From JAWXBK01 sp040878185 (lineage in GTDB: Bacteria; Pseudomonadota; Alphaproteobacteria; Dongiales; Dongiaceae), in NCBI GenBank assembly GCA_040878185.1, contig JBBDMS010000043.1:15811-79810 (forward strand): DNA of 64,000 nucleotides, read 5' to 3'. Positions 49,873 to 58,706 of this stretch are shown piece by piece. Position 1 is the first letter of the stretch; each line of letters starts with the position of its first letter. The notes under the pieces are model-generated. The model was given only the letters and a program-made list of their open reading frames with translations, was not told the origin of the DNA and did not search any database. The position numbers were made by a program, and so were the translations under genes.

Positions 49873-49915
49873 GGTCGGGTATATTCGGCCTCCAGGGAGC
49901 GTTACGGAGGCTATC

Positions 49916-51004
49916 GTGCAGGGTTCACTCGATCGCGCGACGACGGCACAGGATCGTCAGCCGCTGGTCCGGCTGCGTGGAATTTCAAAGCGATTCGGCG
50001 ACGTCTGGGCCGTGCATCCGCTCGATCTGGATATCCACGAAGGCGAGTTTCTGGCACTGCTCGGACCATCGGGCTGCGGCAAGACCACGTTGCTGCGCCT
50101 GATCGGCGGCTTCATCGAACCGTCGGGCGGCCACATCGACATTGCCGGCCGGGACGTCACCCGCCTCGGGCCGGAGCGGCGCAAGACCAACATGGTCTTC
50201 CAGAGCTACGCACTGTTCCCGCATATGACGGTGCGACAGAATATCGGCTACGGCCTGCGCATCGCCGGAAAGCCCCAGCCCGAGATCGATGCGAAGGTGA
50301 ACCAGCTCATCGATCTGGTGCATCTGGGCGGGCTCGCCGACCGCCTGCCGAAGAATCTGTCGGGCGGCCAGCAGCAGCGCGTGGCGCTCGCCCGCGCGCT
50401 GGCGATGGAGCCGGCCGTCCTCCTGCTCGACGAGAGTCTCGCCGCTCTCGATCTCCAACTACGCAAGGCAATGCAGGACGAGCTGCGCGCGCTCCACCGT
50501 GCGCTGGGCGGTACGTTCGTGTTCGTGACGCACGACCAGGGCGAGGCGATGGCGCTCGCCAATCGGATCGTCGTTCTGCAGGACGGACGGATCGTGCAGG
50601 ACGGATCGCCGCACGACATCTACACGGCGCCGACGACCGAATTCGTCGCCGGCTTCATCGGCGAGGCGAATATCTTCGAGGGCGAGCGGCGCAGCGGTAC
50701 GGTCGTGCTCGCCAACGGTGCGAAATTTGCCGATACCGGGGGCGACGGCCGGGTCGTTGTCGTGGTCAGGCCCGATTCGATGACGCTCGCCGCCGCCCCG
50801 TCCGGGGGCGAAGCGTCGATGACCGGCCGCATCGAGGATGTCACGTTCCTCGGCACGCATTTCCGGGTGGCCATCCGCCTCGACAGCGGCGAGAGCGTGT
50901 TCAGCCATCGCGATGCCGCGGCACCCGGCACGGATCTTGCCGTCGGTACGCGCGTCCATGTGGGCTGGCAGAAGGATGGCCGCCGCGTCGTGGAGGCGGC
51001 GTGA
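49916..51004 (+). CDS. potA: polyamine-type ABC transporter ATPase
   Basis: A 362-residue ATPase: Walker A GPSGCGKTT, Q-loop VFQSYALFPHMTV, signature LSGGQQQRVALARAL, H-loop VFVTHDQGEAM, then a C-terminal TOBE domain (VVRPDSMTL, GTHFRVAIRLDSGE). Walker B reads LLLDESLAALD: the proline normally found after the catalytic DE is serine, a change that is tolerated in some ATPases but is unusual here. The start codon is GTG at 49916, after TTACGGAGG. Its stop overlaps the potB GTG. Confidence 0.93.
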   Translation: MQGSLDRATTAQDRQPLVRLRGISKRFGDVWAVHPLDLDIHEGEFLALLGPSGCGKTTLLRLIGGFIEPSGGHIDIAGRDVTRLGPERRKTNMVFQSYALFPHMTVRQNIGYGLRIAGKPQPEIDAKVNQLIDLVHLGGLADRLPKNLSGGQQQRVALARALAMEPAVLLLDESLAALDLQLRKAMQDELRALHRALGGTFVFVTHDQGEAMALANRIVVLQDGRIVQDGSPHDIYTAPTTEFVAGFIGEANIFEGERRSGTVVLANGAKFADTGGDGRVVVVVRPDSMTLAAAPSGGEASMTGRIEDVTFLGTHFRVAIRLDSGESVFSHRDAAAPGTDLAVGTRVHVGWQKDGRRVVEAA

Positions 51005-51846
51005 GCGCGATCGATCGCCGCAGTTCGGTCCTGTTCGCGCCCGCTCTCGTCGTCTTTGCCGTCTTCTTCCTGATCCCGGTCGGATTCTTTTTTATCGTCA
51101 GTTTCTGGCAGCTCAAATTCTATGAGCTGGTGCCGGCTTTTTCGTTCGAGAACTATGTCGAGGTCTATCGGGAATATCTGCACGCCGGAAGCTTCACCTT
51201 CTCGATCGCGCTCATTATCGCGACCCTTACCACCGTCATCGGCTTCCTGCTTGCCTATCTGATCCGCTTCCGGGCCGGTCGATACGGCCCGATCCTGCTC
51301 TTCCTGGTGATGATCACTTTGTTTGGCGGCTATCTGGTGAAGATCTATGCGTGGAAGACGATCCTCGGCACGCAGGGAATCCTTAATGCCGGATTGATGG
51401 CACTCGGGATCATCGACGAGCCGATCGCCTGGATTCTCTACAGCCCGCACGCCGTGGTGCTGACGCTCGTCCATTTCCTGCTGCCGTTCGCCGTGCTGCC
51501 GATCTATGGCGCGTTGCGCGGCATCGCCGACGACCCGCTCGAGGCGGCGCGCGATCTCGGCGCGCGGCCGTTCCGCGTGCTGATCGATATCGTGCTTCCG
51601 CAGGCGATGCCCGGTATCACCGCCGGCTTCGCCCTCGCCTTTCTGATCTCGGCCGGCGACTACGTGACGCCGCGTCTGGTCGGCGGCACCAGCACCTTCA
51701 TGGTGGGCAACTTCATCGAAAGCCAGTTCGTCAACCGGCTCAATGCACCGGTCGGTTCCGCCTTGTCGTTCTCCGTGCTGGCGGCCTGCCTCGTGACACT
51801 CGCGGGCGCGACCTTTCTTGCGCGGCGTCTGCTCAGGCCGCGATAG
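51001..51846 (+). CDS. potB: polyamine-type ABC transporter permease PotB-like
   Basis: A 281-residue permease with six hydrophobic segments, an initial membrane helix (LVVFAVFFLIPVGFFFIVSF), TVIGFLLAYLIRFRAG, and the coupling loop DDPLEAARDLGARPFRVLIDIVLPQ. The FLISAGDYVTPRLVGGTSTFMVGNFIE segment is typical of PotB/PotH. GTG at 51001 overlaps the potA stop (GTGA), so the two are coupled. Confidence 0.92.
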   Translation: MSAIDRRSSVLFAPALVVFAVFFLIPVGFFFIVSFWQLKFYELVPAFSFENYVEVYREYLHAGSFTFSIALIIATLTTVIGFLLAYLIRFRAGRYGPILLFLVMITLFGGYLVKIYAWKTILGTQGILNAGLMALGIIDEPIAWILYSPHAVVLTLVHFLLPFAVLPIYGALRGIADDPLEAARDLGARPFRVLIDIVLPQAMPGITAGFALAFLISAGDYVTPRLVGGTSTFMVGNFIESQFVNRLNAPVGSALSFSVLAACLVTLAGATFLARRLLRPR

Positions 51847-51857
51847 AGGCGCGGGCA

Positions 51858-52649
51858 ATGCGCATCGTTCCCCACACCCTCTGGCCCCGCACCTTCTGGA
51901 CCACCTTCGGTCTGCTCAGCGTCGTCTTCATGATGTCGCCGCTGGTGCTGGTGGTCTTCTTTTCGTTCGGCACCAATCCGCAGGCGACCCTGCCGGTCGG
52001 CGGGCTGACGCTCGAATGGTATCGCGTGCTGCTCGACAATCCCGATTTCTGGCGCGCCCTGAACAACAGCCTGATCGTGACGCTTAGCGTCGGCGCCTTG
52101 TCGACCGTGACCGGAACGGCCGCGGCGATGGCGCTGGCGCGCTGGCCGATGGGCACTGCGAGCGCGGCGATGACCGTCCTCACCATGCCGGTCATGCTGC
52201 CGCCGCTGGTTCTGGCCCTCGCGCTGGCGACTGCTTTCTCGGCGGCGGGTCTGCATCTGAGCGTCCTTACCGTCATCCCGAGCCATCTGGTGTTCACCCA
52301 GCCCTTCGTGATCCTGATCGTCTACGCCCAGATGGTGAACTTCGATCATGCCGTGGTTGAAAGCGCGCGCGATCTCGGCGCCTCGCGGCCGCGCGCCTTC
52401 TTCACGGTCGTGGTGCCGATCATCCGGCCCACGATCATCGGGGCTGCCCTGATCGCGATGGCCATTTCGCTCGACGATTTCGTGATCACCTTCTTCACGA
52501 TCGGCGGCGGCATGACCCTGCCCACCCTGATCTGGGGCATGCTGCGCACGGCGATCGATCCGAGCATCAATGCACTCGGAACCCTGATCATTGTCGCAAC
52601 GATCGGCTCCAGCGCGATCGCGCTGCACCTCACCCGCTATCGCGGGTGA
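51858..52649 (+). CDS. potC: polyamine-type ABC transporter permease PotC-like
   Basis: A 263-residue permease partner: FMMSPLVLVVFFSFGTNPQA, LTLEWYRVLLDNPDFWRALNNSL (PotC/PotI hallmark), the loop VVESARDLGASRPRAFFTVVVPI and SLDDFVITFFTIGGGMTLPTLIWGMLR. ATG at 51858 follows TAGAGGCGGGCA. It is the last gene of the potDABC unit and converges with the GcvA-like LysR gene 13 bases away. Confidence 0.92.
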   Translation: MRIVPHTLWPRTFWTTFGLLSVVFMMSPLVLVVFFSFGTNPQATLPVGGLTLEWYRVLLDNPDFWRALNNSLIVTLSVGALSTVTGTAAAMALARWPMGTASAAMTVLTMPVMLPPLVLALALATAFSAAGLHLSVLTVIPSHLVFTQPFVILIVYAQMVNFDHAVVESARDLGASRPRAFFTVVVPIIRPTIIGAALIAMAISLDDFVITFFTIGGGMTLPTLIWGMLRTAIDPSINALGTLIIVATIGSSAIALHLTRYRG

Positions 52650-52662
52650 CGGCGCAGGCGCG

Positions 52663-53613
52663 TTACGCAGCGCGCGCGTCGCCCGCCGGGACGGCCGCCG
52701 GCATCGCGCCGGGGCGGCTCAATTCCGAGAAGATCCATTCGCGCAGCGCGGCCACCTTCGGCTGGTCGGCGATCGCCGGTAGCGCGATTAGATGATAGGC
52801 CCAGTCGCTCCCGATCGCGATGTTCGACGCTTCGACCAGCCGACCTTCTGCGATGTCCCGCGCGATCAGCAATTGCCGACCCAGTGCGACGCCGAGCCCG
52901 CCTATCGCCGCGTCCAGCGCCAAGCTCGAATTTTCGAAATGGAACCCGCCCGACGCTTTGTCGGCTGAGATGCCCGCACGCGCGAGCCAGTCGGACCAGG
53001 CAGGATAATCGGGCTCGCCTGCCAGTGTGTCGTCGTGGATCAGCCGCAGGCGGGCGATATCGGTACGCTGTGCGCGTCCATCCGCCCCTGCCGTCAGGAC
53101 GGGGCTGCAGACCGGGATCAGCTCGTCCAAACCGAGCGTCTCTACGAAGAGATCGCCGTACTCGCCGCGCCCGTAATGGATCGCGAGATCGGTGTCGTCC
53201 GTCGCGAAATCTACCAGCGCGCTCGAGACGCGGAGCTGGATGTCGATGGTCGGAAAGGCCCGGTGAAAGCTCGGCAGTCGCGGCGTCAGCCATTTCGCGG
53301 CGAAAGACGGGCAGCAGGCGATCTTGACCAGCCCGATCGTGCTATGCGCCCGCGCCTGTTCGACCGCGAGCGCGAGCATATCGAAACCATGCTCCAGCGA
53401 TTCCCGGCAGGCCTGTCCCGCCTTGGTCAGAACGAGGCCGCGGCCACGACGCTGAAACAGTTCGACCCCGAGCTGCTCCGACAGGCCTTTGATCTGATGG
53501 TGGATTGCGGCCGGCGACACGCTCAGCTCGTCAGCCGCCTTGGAGAAACTGCTATGACGCGCCGAGACCTCGAAAGCGCGCAGCGCGCTTAGCGGCAAGC
53601 TCTTGCGGCACAT
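52663..53613 (-). CDS. GcvA-like LysR-family regulator
   Basis: A 316-residue LysR of the GcvA group. It starts with the typical LPLSALRAFEVSARHSSFSKAADELSVSPAAIHHQIKGLSEQLG and wing FQRRGRGLVLTKAG. The effector domain begins near LVKIACCPSFAAKWLTPRLPSFHRAFP, characteristic of GcvA-like proteins, with DLAIHYGRGEYGDLFVE. GcvA-like regulators often control amino acid or glycine/one-carbon genes. It is divergent from the Liv-type transporter operon (311-base gap), its probable target. Confidence 0.9.
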   Translation of the reverse strand: MCRKSLPLSALRAFEVSARHSSFSKAADELSVSPAAIHHQIKGLSEQLGVELFQRRGRGLVLTKAGQACRESLEHGFDMLALAVEQARAHSTIGLVKIACCPSFAAKWLTPRLPSFHRAFPTIDIQLRVSSALVDFATDDTDLAIHYGRGEYGDLFVETLGLDELIPVCSPVLTAGADGRAQRTDIARLRLIHDDTLAGEPDYPAWSDWLARAGISADKASGGFHFENSSLALDAAIGGLGVALGRQLLIARDIAEGRLVEASNIAIGSDWAYHLIALPAIADQPKVAALREWIFSELSRPGAMPAAVPAGDARAA

Positions 53614-53924
53614 TTCAACCTCCTGATCTGTAGAATCGGCGGAACTTTAGAAAATCTGCGTCTTCGTCGTGCCGGGCACCCAAGACCCGGGACTTTATGC
53701 CCATCAATGGCGCCAGCAGGGCCGCGCGCGCGTTGCGGCCGCCCGCCTGGAAGCGGGCCATCTTTAAGCTAGGGTAAAGAAAATCTGCGCAATATCTAAA
53801 TTGAACCGGCGCTGATGCAGCCTAGACTGCGATTTGGAATATTGTCGCCAGAATATGTCGCTGGCGGCAGGCGCGGCTGCGTCGTTCCGAGTTTCCGCGA
53901 CGGTGGGCAATCGAGGTGGCCGCA
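53614..53924. other. divergent control region with a 12-bp direct repeat
   Basis: The 311 bases between the GcvA-like regulator and the fused transporter gene contain no gene. AGAAAATCTGCG occurs at 53649-53660 and again at 53778-53789 in the same direction, 129 bases apart, a spacing suited to two regulator-binding sites. No certain -35/-10 pair was found. The region from 53765 to 53850 is AT-richer than its surroundings. Confidence 0.45.
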
Positions 53925-55874
53925 ATGGCGACGGCAAGGCGGGATTCGACCGTGGCGATTCCTGCTGGGTCCGTGACAACGGATTCCAGGGGATCGGCGC
54001 TGGCCTTTGGACTGAGCCGGGCCCGTCTGGCGCGCGCCTTGTTCGGTGTTGCGATTCTCGTCCTGCCGCTCGCGCTTCTCGCACTCGTCGCCGACCTTGC
54101 GCTCGGCAAGGCCGTGCAGGGCACCGTCACGTTGCTGTTCATCAACATCATCGCGGTGATCGGCTTCGGGATTTATTCCGGCAATACCGGAATCATGAGC
54201 TTCGGCCATGTCGCGTTCATGAACATCGGTGCGCATGCGGCGGCGTTGTTCACCATGCCGCCAGCGCAGAAAGCGACCCAGCTTCCCGATCTTCCCGCCT
54301 TCTTCGCCAACGCCGAATACGGACTGCTACCGGCGACGGCGATAACGCTGGCGGGCAGCGCCATTTTCATTCTCGTCGTCGGCTGGCCGATCGCGCGGCT
54401 GGTGGGCGCCAGCGCCATCATCGCGACGCTCGCTTTGCTCGGTGCGGTCTACAGCCTGTCGATCGGCGCGGTCGAATTCACCAAAGGCAGCCAGGCCTTG
54501 TTCGGCGTGCCGCGCATGACGACGCTCTGGGTCGCGTTTGCCTTCGCCGCCGTGATCATCCTGCTGGCCCGGCTGTATCGCGATTCGCGCGCCGGCCTCG
54601 AAACCCAGGCGACACGCGAAGACCCGCTGGCCGCAGCCTCGATCGGCGTTGCGATCGTGCCGCGCCGGCTGCTGACCTGGGTGGTCAGCGGCTTGGTCGC
54701 GACCGTCGCAGGCATTCTCATGGGTCATTTCCTGACCGTCTTTTCGCCGAAGGAATTTTACTTCATTCAGACCTTCGCGCTGCTGGCGATGCTCATCGTC
54801 GGCGGCGTCGCGACGGTCTCCGGCGCGGTCATCGGAACCGTTCTAGTCACCGTTCTGATCGAGATCCTGCGGCGGCTCGAAGAAGGCCCGCAAATCGGGC
54901 CGATCGATCTGCCGCAGATCTTCGGCCTGACGACGCTCGGCCTCGGCGTCTGCATGATCTTCGTCATGATCAAGCGTCGCGACGGTCTGATCGGGTTCCG
55001 CGAACTCGACGAGCGGATTCTTCGCCGCTTCCGCCTGTCCGCCATTTTCGAACCTACCCCGGCCGCGCAAGATTGGGCGCGATCGAAGGCGGACGGCCGG
55101 ACGACACTCGCCGTCAGACATCTTTCGAAACAGTTCGGCGGCCTGAAGGCCAACCAGGATATCTCGTTCGATTTTTCGAGCGACGAGATCCTCGGGCTGA
55201 TCGGTCCCAACGGATCGGGCAAGACGACCCTGCTCAACATGCTGTCGCGGGCGCTGCCGCCGAGCGCGGGCAGCGTGACGCTGAATGGCACTGACATCAC
55301 CCGCAAGCCGGCGCACTGGGTCGCCGGGCATGGTGTCGCGCGCACGTTCCAGAACATCCGCCTGTTTCAGAACCTGACCGTCTTCGAGAACGTCTATGCC
55401 GCCGTGCTCGCGAGTGGCAGCGCCGGATCCGCGACGGATTCCGAAGCACGCACCGGCGCGCTGCTCGCGCAGTTTTCGCTGACGGACCAGGCGGAAGCGC
55501 TGGCATCGAGCCTGCCCTACGGATCGCAGCGGCGACTCGAAATCGCCCGCGCGCTTGCGACCCGTCCGCGTCTGCTGCTGCTCGACGAACCGGCGGCCGG
55601 CATGAACGAAGTGGAATCCGATGCGCTGCTGACTCTGCTCTCCGAGCTGCGCCAGCGCGACGGCATCGGGTTGTTGATCGTCGAACATGATTTGAGCCTC
55701 ATCCTGAGGCTGTGCGACCGCATCGTCGTTCTCAACAAGGGCGAGGTCATCGCGGAAGGACCGCCGGATGCAATCCAGCAAAATCCGGCCGTTATCGAGG
55801 CCTATATCGGGACCAAGCGGTCCCGGCGGCCTGAATCAGGGCAGACAACCGTTCGGGAGGAACAGAAACAATGA
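53925..55874 (+). CDS. fused LivM-LivG: branched-chain-type ABC permease and ATPase in one protein
   Basis: A 649-residue fusion. Residues about 35-350 form a LivM permease (TVTLLFINIIAVIGFGIYSG, GNTGIMSFGHVAFMNIGAHAAA, later GVATVSGAVIGTVLVTVLIEILRR). From about 390 an LivG ATPase follows: LSKQFGGLKANQDISF, Walker A GPNGSGKTT (about 427-435), GVARTFQNIRLFQNLTV, the signature SLPYGSQRRLEIARAL and Walker B LLLLDEPAAGMNEVE. The usual separate livM and livG stops are absent. The start at 53925 follows GAGGTGGCCGCA; a GTG nine bases earlier is possible. The stop overlaps the binding-protein ATG. The substrate is probably an amino acid, amide or creatinine-like compound, judged from the downstream enzymes. 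Confidence 0.92.
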   Translation: MATARRDSTVAIPAGSVTTDSRGSALAFGLSRARLARALFGVAILVLPLALLALVADLALGKAVQGTVTLLFINIIAVIGFGIYSGNTGIMSFGHVAFMNIGAHAAALFTMPPAQKATQLPDLPAFFANAEYGLLPATAITLAGSAIFILVVGWPIARLVGASAIIATLALLGAVYSLSIGAVEFTKGSQALFGVPRMTTLWVAFAFAAVIILLARLYRDSRAGLETQATREDPLAAASIGVAIVPRRLLTWVVSGLVATVAGILMGHFLTVFSPKEFYFIQTFALLAMLIVGGVATVSGAVIGTVLVTVLIEILRRLEEGPQIGPIDLPQIFGLTTLGLGVCMIFVMIKRRDGLIGFRELDERILRRFRLSAIFEPTPAAQDWARSKADGRTTLAVRHLSKQFGGLKANQDISFDFSSDEILGLIGPNGSGKTTLLNMLSRALPPSAGSVTLNGTDITRKPAHWVAGHGVARTFQNIRLFQNLTVFENVYAAVLASGSAGSATDSEARTGALLAQFSLTDQAEALASSLPYGSQRRLEIARALATRPRLLLLDEPAAGMNEVESDALLTLLSELRQRDGIGLLIVEHDLSLILRLCDRIVVLNKGEVIAEGPPDAIQQNPAVIEAYIGTKRSRRPESGQTTVREEQKQ

Positions 55875-57064
55875 AACATCAATTGCTTACCGGCGTGCGG
55901 CAAACAAGCCCCGCGTCGTTCGGGCTCGCGCTTGGCGCTCTCGTTCTCGCCATCAGCCCCGCCTGGGCCGATGAAGAGACGCTCGATATCGGCTTCGCCG
56001 CCGCTCTGTCGGGGTATCTCGCCCCGTTCGACCAGCCCGCGCTCAACGGCGCACAGCTGGCCGTCGAGGAGATCAATGCGGGCGGCGGGATCGACGGCAA
56101 GTACATGATCAACCTCGACGTCAAGGACGTGCGCTCCGAGACCGCGCAATCGGCCATCGCAGCACAGGAGTTCATCGACGACGAAGTCGACGTCCTGTTC
56201 GTGCCTTGCGACAACGATCCCGGCATTGCCGCCGGCTCGGTCGCGCAGGCCAATGAAGTGGTTTCGCTGTCGCCCTGCAACTCAAGCTCGTCGGTCGCGA
56301 CCGCGGTCGGCACCTACATGTTCACGGTCAACGTGATGGACAATCTGCAGGGCGCCGTGCTCGCCATCCATGCACGCGAACAGGGTTACCAGAACGCCTA
56401 TCTGCTGAGCTCGGCGGGCACCGACTACACCAAAATGCTGCCGCAATTCTTCGCAACCGCGTTCCAGAACAAGGGCGGCACGATCGTCGGTGAAAGCTCC
56501 TTTACCTTCGGCCAGCAGGATTTCTCGGCCGAGGTGACCGCGATCCGGAACACAAGCCCGGCGCCGGACGTCATCATGACGGCTGCGTACGAGCCGGAAT
56601 TTCCAGCCTTCCTCACCCAACTTCGAGCAGCCGGCGTCATGACGCCGGTGATCGCCAGCGATGGTGTCGATTCGCCGACGACCTTCTCGCTCGGCGAGGT
56701 CGGCGAAGGCGTGGTGTTCACCGGCGCGGGCTTCCCGCTCGAGGGCAGCCGGCTCGCCGATTTCTACGCCAATTACGAAGCACGCTACGGCCATCCGCCG
56801 GAATCCGCTTACACGGCAGTGGGCTATGACGCGGTGCGCATCCTCGAGGCTGCCGTCATCCAGTCCGGCGCGCTCAACGGCCCGGCACTGCGCGATGCGA
56901 TCGACAATCTTGAGAACGCCGAAGGCTCGGTCGGTTCGATCACCTTCAAGGGCCAGGGCCGCATTCCGCTGCGTGAGGTCTCGCTCACACGGGTCAATGG
57001 CGGCGAGCGGGAGTATGTCGACCAGTTCATCCCCGATGCGGCCGACGTGCCGCCCGCGAACTAG
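55871..57064 (+). CDS. livK: branched-chain-amino-acid-type ABC binding protein (LivK-like)
   Basis: A 397-residue periplasmic receptor with a signal peptide (FGLALGALVLAISPAWA) and a leucine-binding-type fold: LDIGFAAALSGYLAPFDQPALNGAQLAVEEINAGGGIDG, then a hinge region with SLSPCNSSSSVATAVGTYMFTV. A cysteine pair (FVPCDN, SPCNSS) may form a disulfide. Start ATG at 55871 overlaps the fused transporter stop (ATGA). The ligand set of the family is broad (branched-chain amino acids, amides, urea, aromatic compounds). Confidence 0.9.
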   Translation: MKHQLLTGVRQTSPASFGLALGALVLAISPAWADEETLDIGFAAALSGYLAPFDQPALNGAQLAVEEINAGGGIDGKYMINLDVKDVRSETAQSAIAAQEFIDDEVDVLFVPCDNDPGIAAGSVAQANEVVSLSPCNSSSSVATAVGTYMFTVNVMDNLQGAVLAIHAREQGYQNAYLLSSAGTDYTKMLPQFFATAFQNKGGTIVGESSFTFGQQDFSAEVTAIRNTSPAPDVIMTAAYEPEFPAFLTQLRAAGVMTPVIASDGVDSPTTFSLGEVGEGVVFTGAGFPLEGSRLADFYANYEARYGHPPESAYTAVGYDAVRILEAAVIQSGALNGPALRDAIDNLENAEGSVGSITFKGQGRIPLREVSLTRVNGGEREYVDQFIPDAADVPPAN

Positions 57065-57072
57065 GACCGGCG

Positions 57073-57789
57073 TTGATACTCTCGGTTAAAAATCTCACGG
57101 TCCATTATGGACCGATTCAGGCCCTGCGCGGCGTCTCACTCGACGTCGCGCAGGGTGAGATCATTGCCTTGCTCGGCGCCAACGGCGCTGGGAAGACCTC
57201 GACGCTGAATGCGATCATGGGGCTTATCCCCGCGAGCGGCGGCGAGATCGCCCTGAATGGCGAAACGATCGGCGGCCTGCCGCCGGAGACGATCGTGCGC
57301 CGCGGCATGACGCTGACGCCCGAGGGCCGGCAGGTGTTCAGCGACCTGACCGTCGAGGAAAACCTGCTGCTCGGCGCGTTCTCCAAGCGGCCGCGATCGG
57401 CCTTTGCTGCCGCCAAGCGCGAAGAAGTGCTGACGCTTTTCCCGCTGCTGCGCGAGCGGCTGACGCAGGCGGCCGGCACGCTTTCCGGCGGCGAACAGCA
57501 GCAGCTCGCGATCGCGCGCTCGCTGATGTCGGACCCGGCCGTGCTGATGCTGGACGAGCCGTCCTTGGGTCTTGCCCCGCAGATCGTCGACCGGATCTTC
57601 GAGCTGATCGCGGAGCTGCGCCAACGCGGGCTGACGATCCTGCTGGTCGAACAGAATGTCGAACAGTCGCTCGAGATTGCCGACCGCGCCTATGTGCTGG
57701 CCAATGGCAGCGTCGTTCTGTCCGGCCGCGGGGCCGATTTGCTGCAGACGACGGGCGTCGAACGCACCTATCTCGGACGTCGGGGATAG
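57073..57789 (+). CDS. livF: branched-chain-amino-acid-type ABC ATPase (LivF-like)
   Basis: A 238-residue ATPase of LivF type: LTVHYGPIQALRGVSLDV, Walker A GANGAGKTS, then TPEGRQVFSDLTVEENLLLG, LSGGEQQQLAIARSL, Walker B LMLDEPSLGLAP and ILLVEQNVEQSLEIADRAYVL. The start codon is TTG at 57073, eight bases after the livK stop; no ATG or GTG fits better. It pairs with the ATPase half of the LivM-LivG fusion. Confidence 0.93.
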   Translation: MILSVKNLTVHYGPIQALRGVSLDVAQGEIIALLGANGAGKTSTLNAIMGLIPASGGEIALNGETIGGLPPETIVRRGMTLTPEGRQVFSDLTVEENLLLGAFSKRPRSAFAAAKREEVLTLFPLLRERLTQAAGTLSGGEQQQLAIARSLMSDPAVLMLDEPSLGLAPQIVDRIFELIAELRQRGLTILLVEQNVEQSLEIADRAYVLANGSVVLSGRGADLLQTTGVERTYLGRRG

Positions 57790-57792
57790 ATC

Positions 57793-58683
57793 ATGGATAT
57801 CTGGATCCAGCATGGCGTGAACGCGCTGAGCCTGGGCGGCACCTATGCGCTGCTGGCCCTGGGCCTGGCAATCGTATGGTCGGTCGTCGGGCTGGTGAAT
57901 TTCGCTCATGGCGACCTGATGACTATCACCGGCTATACGCTTTATTTCATTCTGGCGGCGGGGCTCGGCATCGAGTTTGCCGTGCTGGCGGCCATTCCGG
58001 TGACGATCCTCGCGGCCATGACCATGGAACGCGTCGCCTTCCGGCCGGTCCGAAATACGAACTATTCGACCACTTTGCTCACCAGCTTCGCGGTGAGCGC
58101 GATCCTGCAGGTCGCTTTTCAGAACCTGATCTCGGCGCGGCCGCAGACCATCGTGACGCCGAGCGCGCTGACGCGCATCGTCGAGATCGCCGGCATCCAG
58201 GTCGGGATGCTGCAGATCACATCGATCGGCGTTACGATCGTCATGCTGATTGCGCTGTCGCTGTTCATCCGGAAATCGGTCTATGGTATGGCGATGCGCG
58301 CGGCTGCGGAGAACTTCTCCGTCACGCGGCTGATGGGGGTGCGCGCGAATTCGGTGATCGCGGTGACCTTCGCGCTCTCCGGCCTGCTTGCCGGCGTCGC
58401 CGCCGTGTTGTGGATCGCGCAGCGCAGTTCGGTCGATCCGCTGATGGGTTCGGTGCCGGTGCTCAAGGCCTTCATCGCCGTTGTGGTCGGCGGTCTGGGG
58501 CGGCTGAGCGGCGCGGTCGTCGGCGGGTTCTTTCTCGCGGCGGTCGAAATCGCCTTGCGGGCCGGGCTGCCGATCGAATGGGCCGACTATCGCGATGCGA
58601 TCGCCCTCTTCATCGTGATCATGGTGCTGGTCGTGCGCCCGGATGGCCTGCTCGGCGCCGGCCGCCAGACCGTGATCCGATAA
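57793..58683 (+). CDS. livH: branched-chain-amino-acid-type ABC permease (LivH-like)
   Basis: A 296-residue permease: NALSLGGTYALLALGLAIVWSVVGLVNFAHGDLMTI is the LivH signature, followed by FRPVRNTNYSTTLLTSFAVSAIL, AMRAAAENFSVTRLMGVRANSVI (coupling loop) and VVGGLGRLSGAVVGGFFLAAVE. It starts three bases after livF and completes the heterodimer with the LivM half. The unit order is livMG-livK-livF-livH. Confidence 0.93.
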   Translation: MDIWIQHGVNALSLGGTYALLALGLAIVWSVVGLVNFAHGDLMTITGYTLYFILAAGLGIEFAVLAAIPVTILAAMTMERVAFRPVRNTNYSTTLLTSFAVSAILQVAFQNLISARPQTIVTPSALTRIVEIAGIQVGMLQITSIGVTIVMLIALSLFIRKSVYGMAMRAAAENFSVTRLMGVRANSVIAVTFALSGLLAGVAAVLWIAQRSSVDPLMGSVPVLKAFIAVVVGGLGRLSGAVVGGFFLAAVEIALRAGLPIEWADYRDAIALFIVIMVLVVRPDGLLGAGRQTVIR

Positions 58684-58706
58684 AAATTCGCAAACAGGGA
58701 ACCGTC

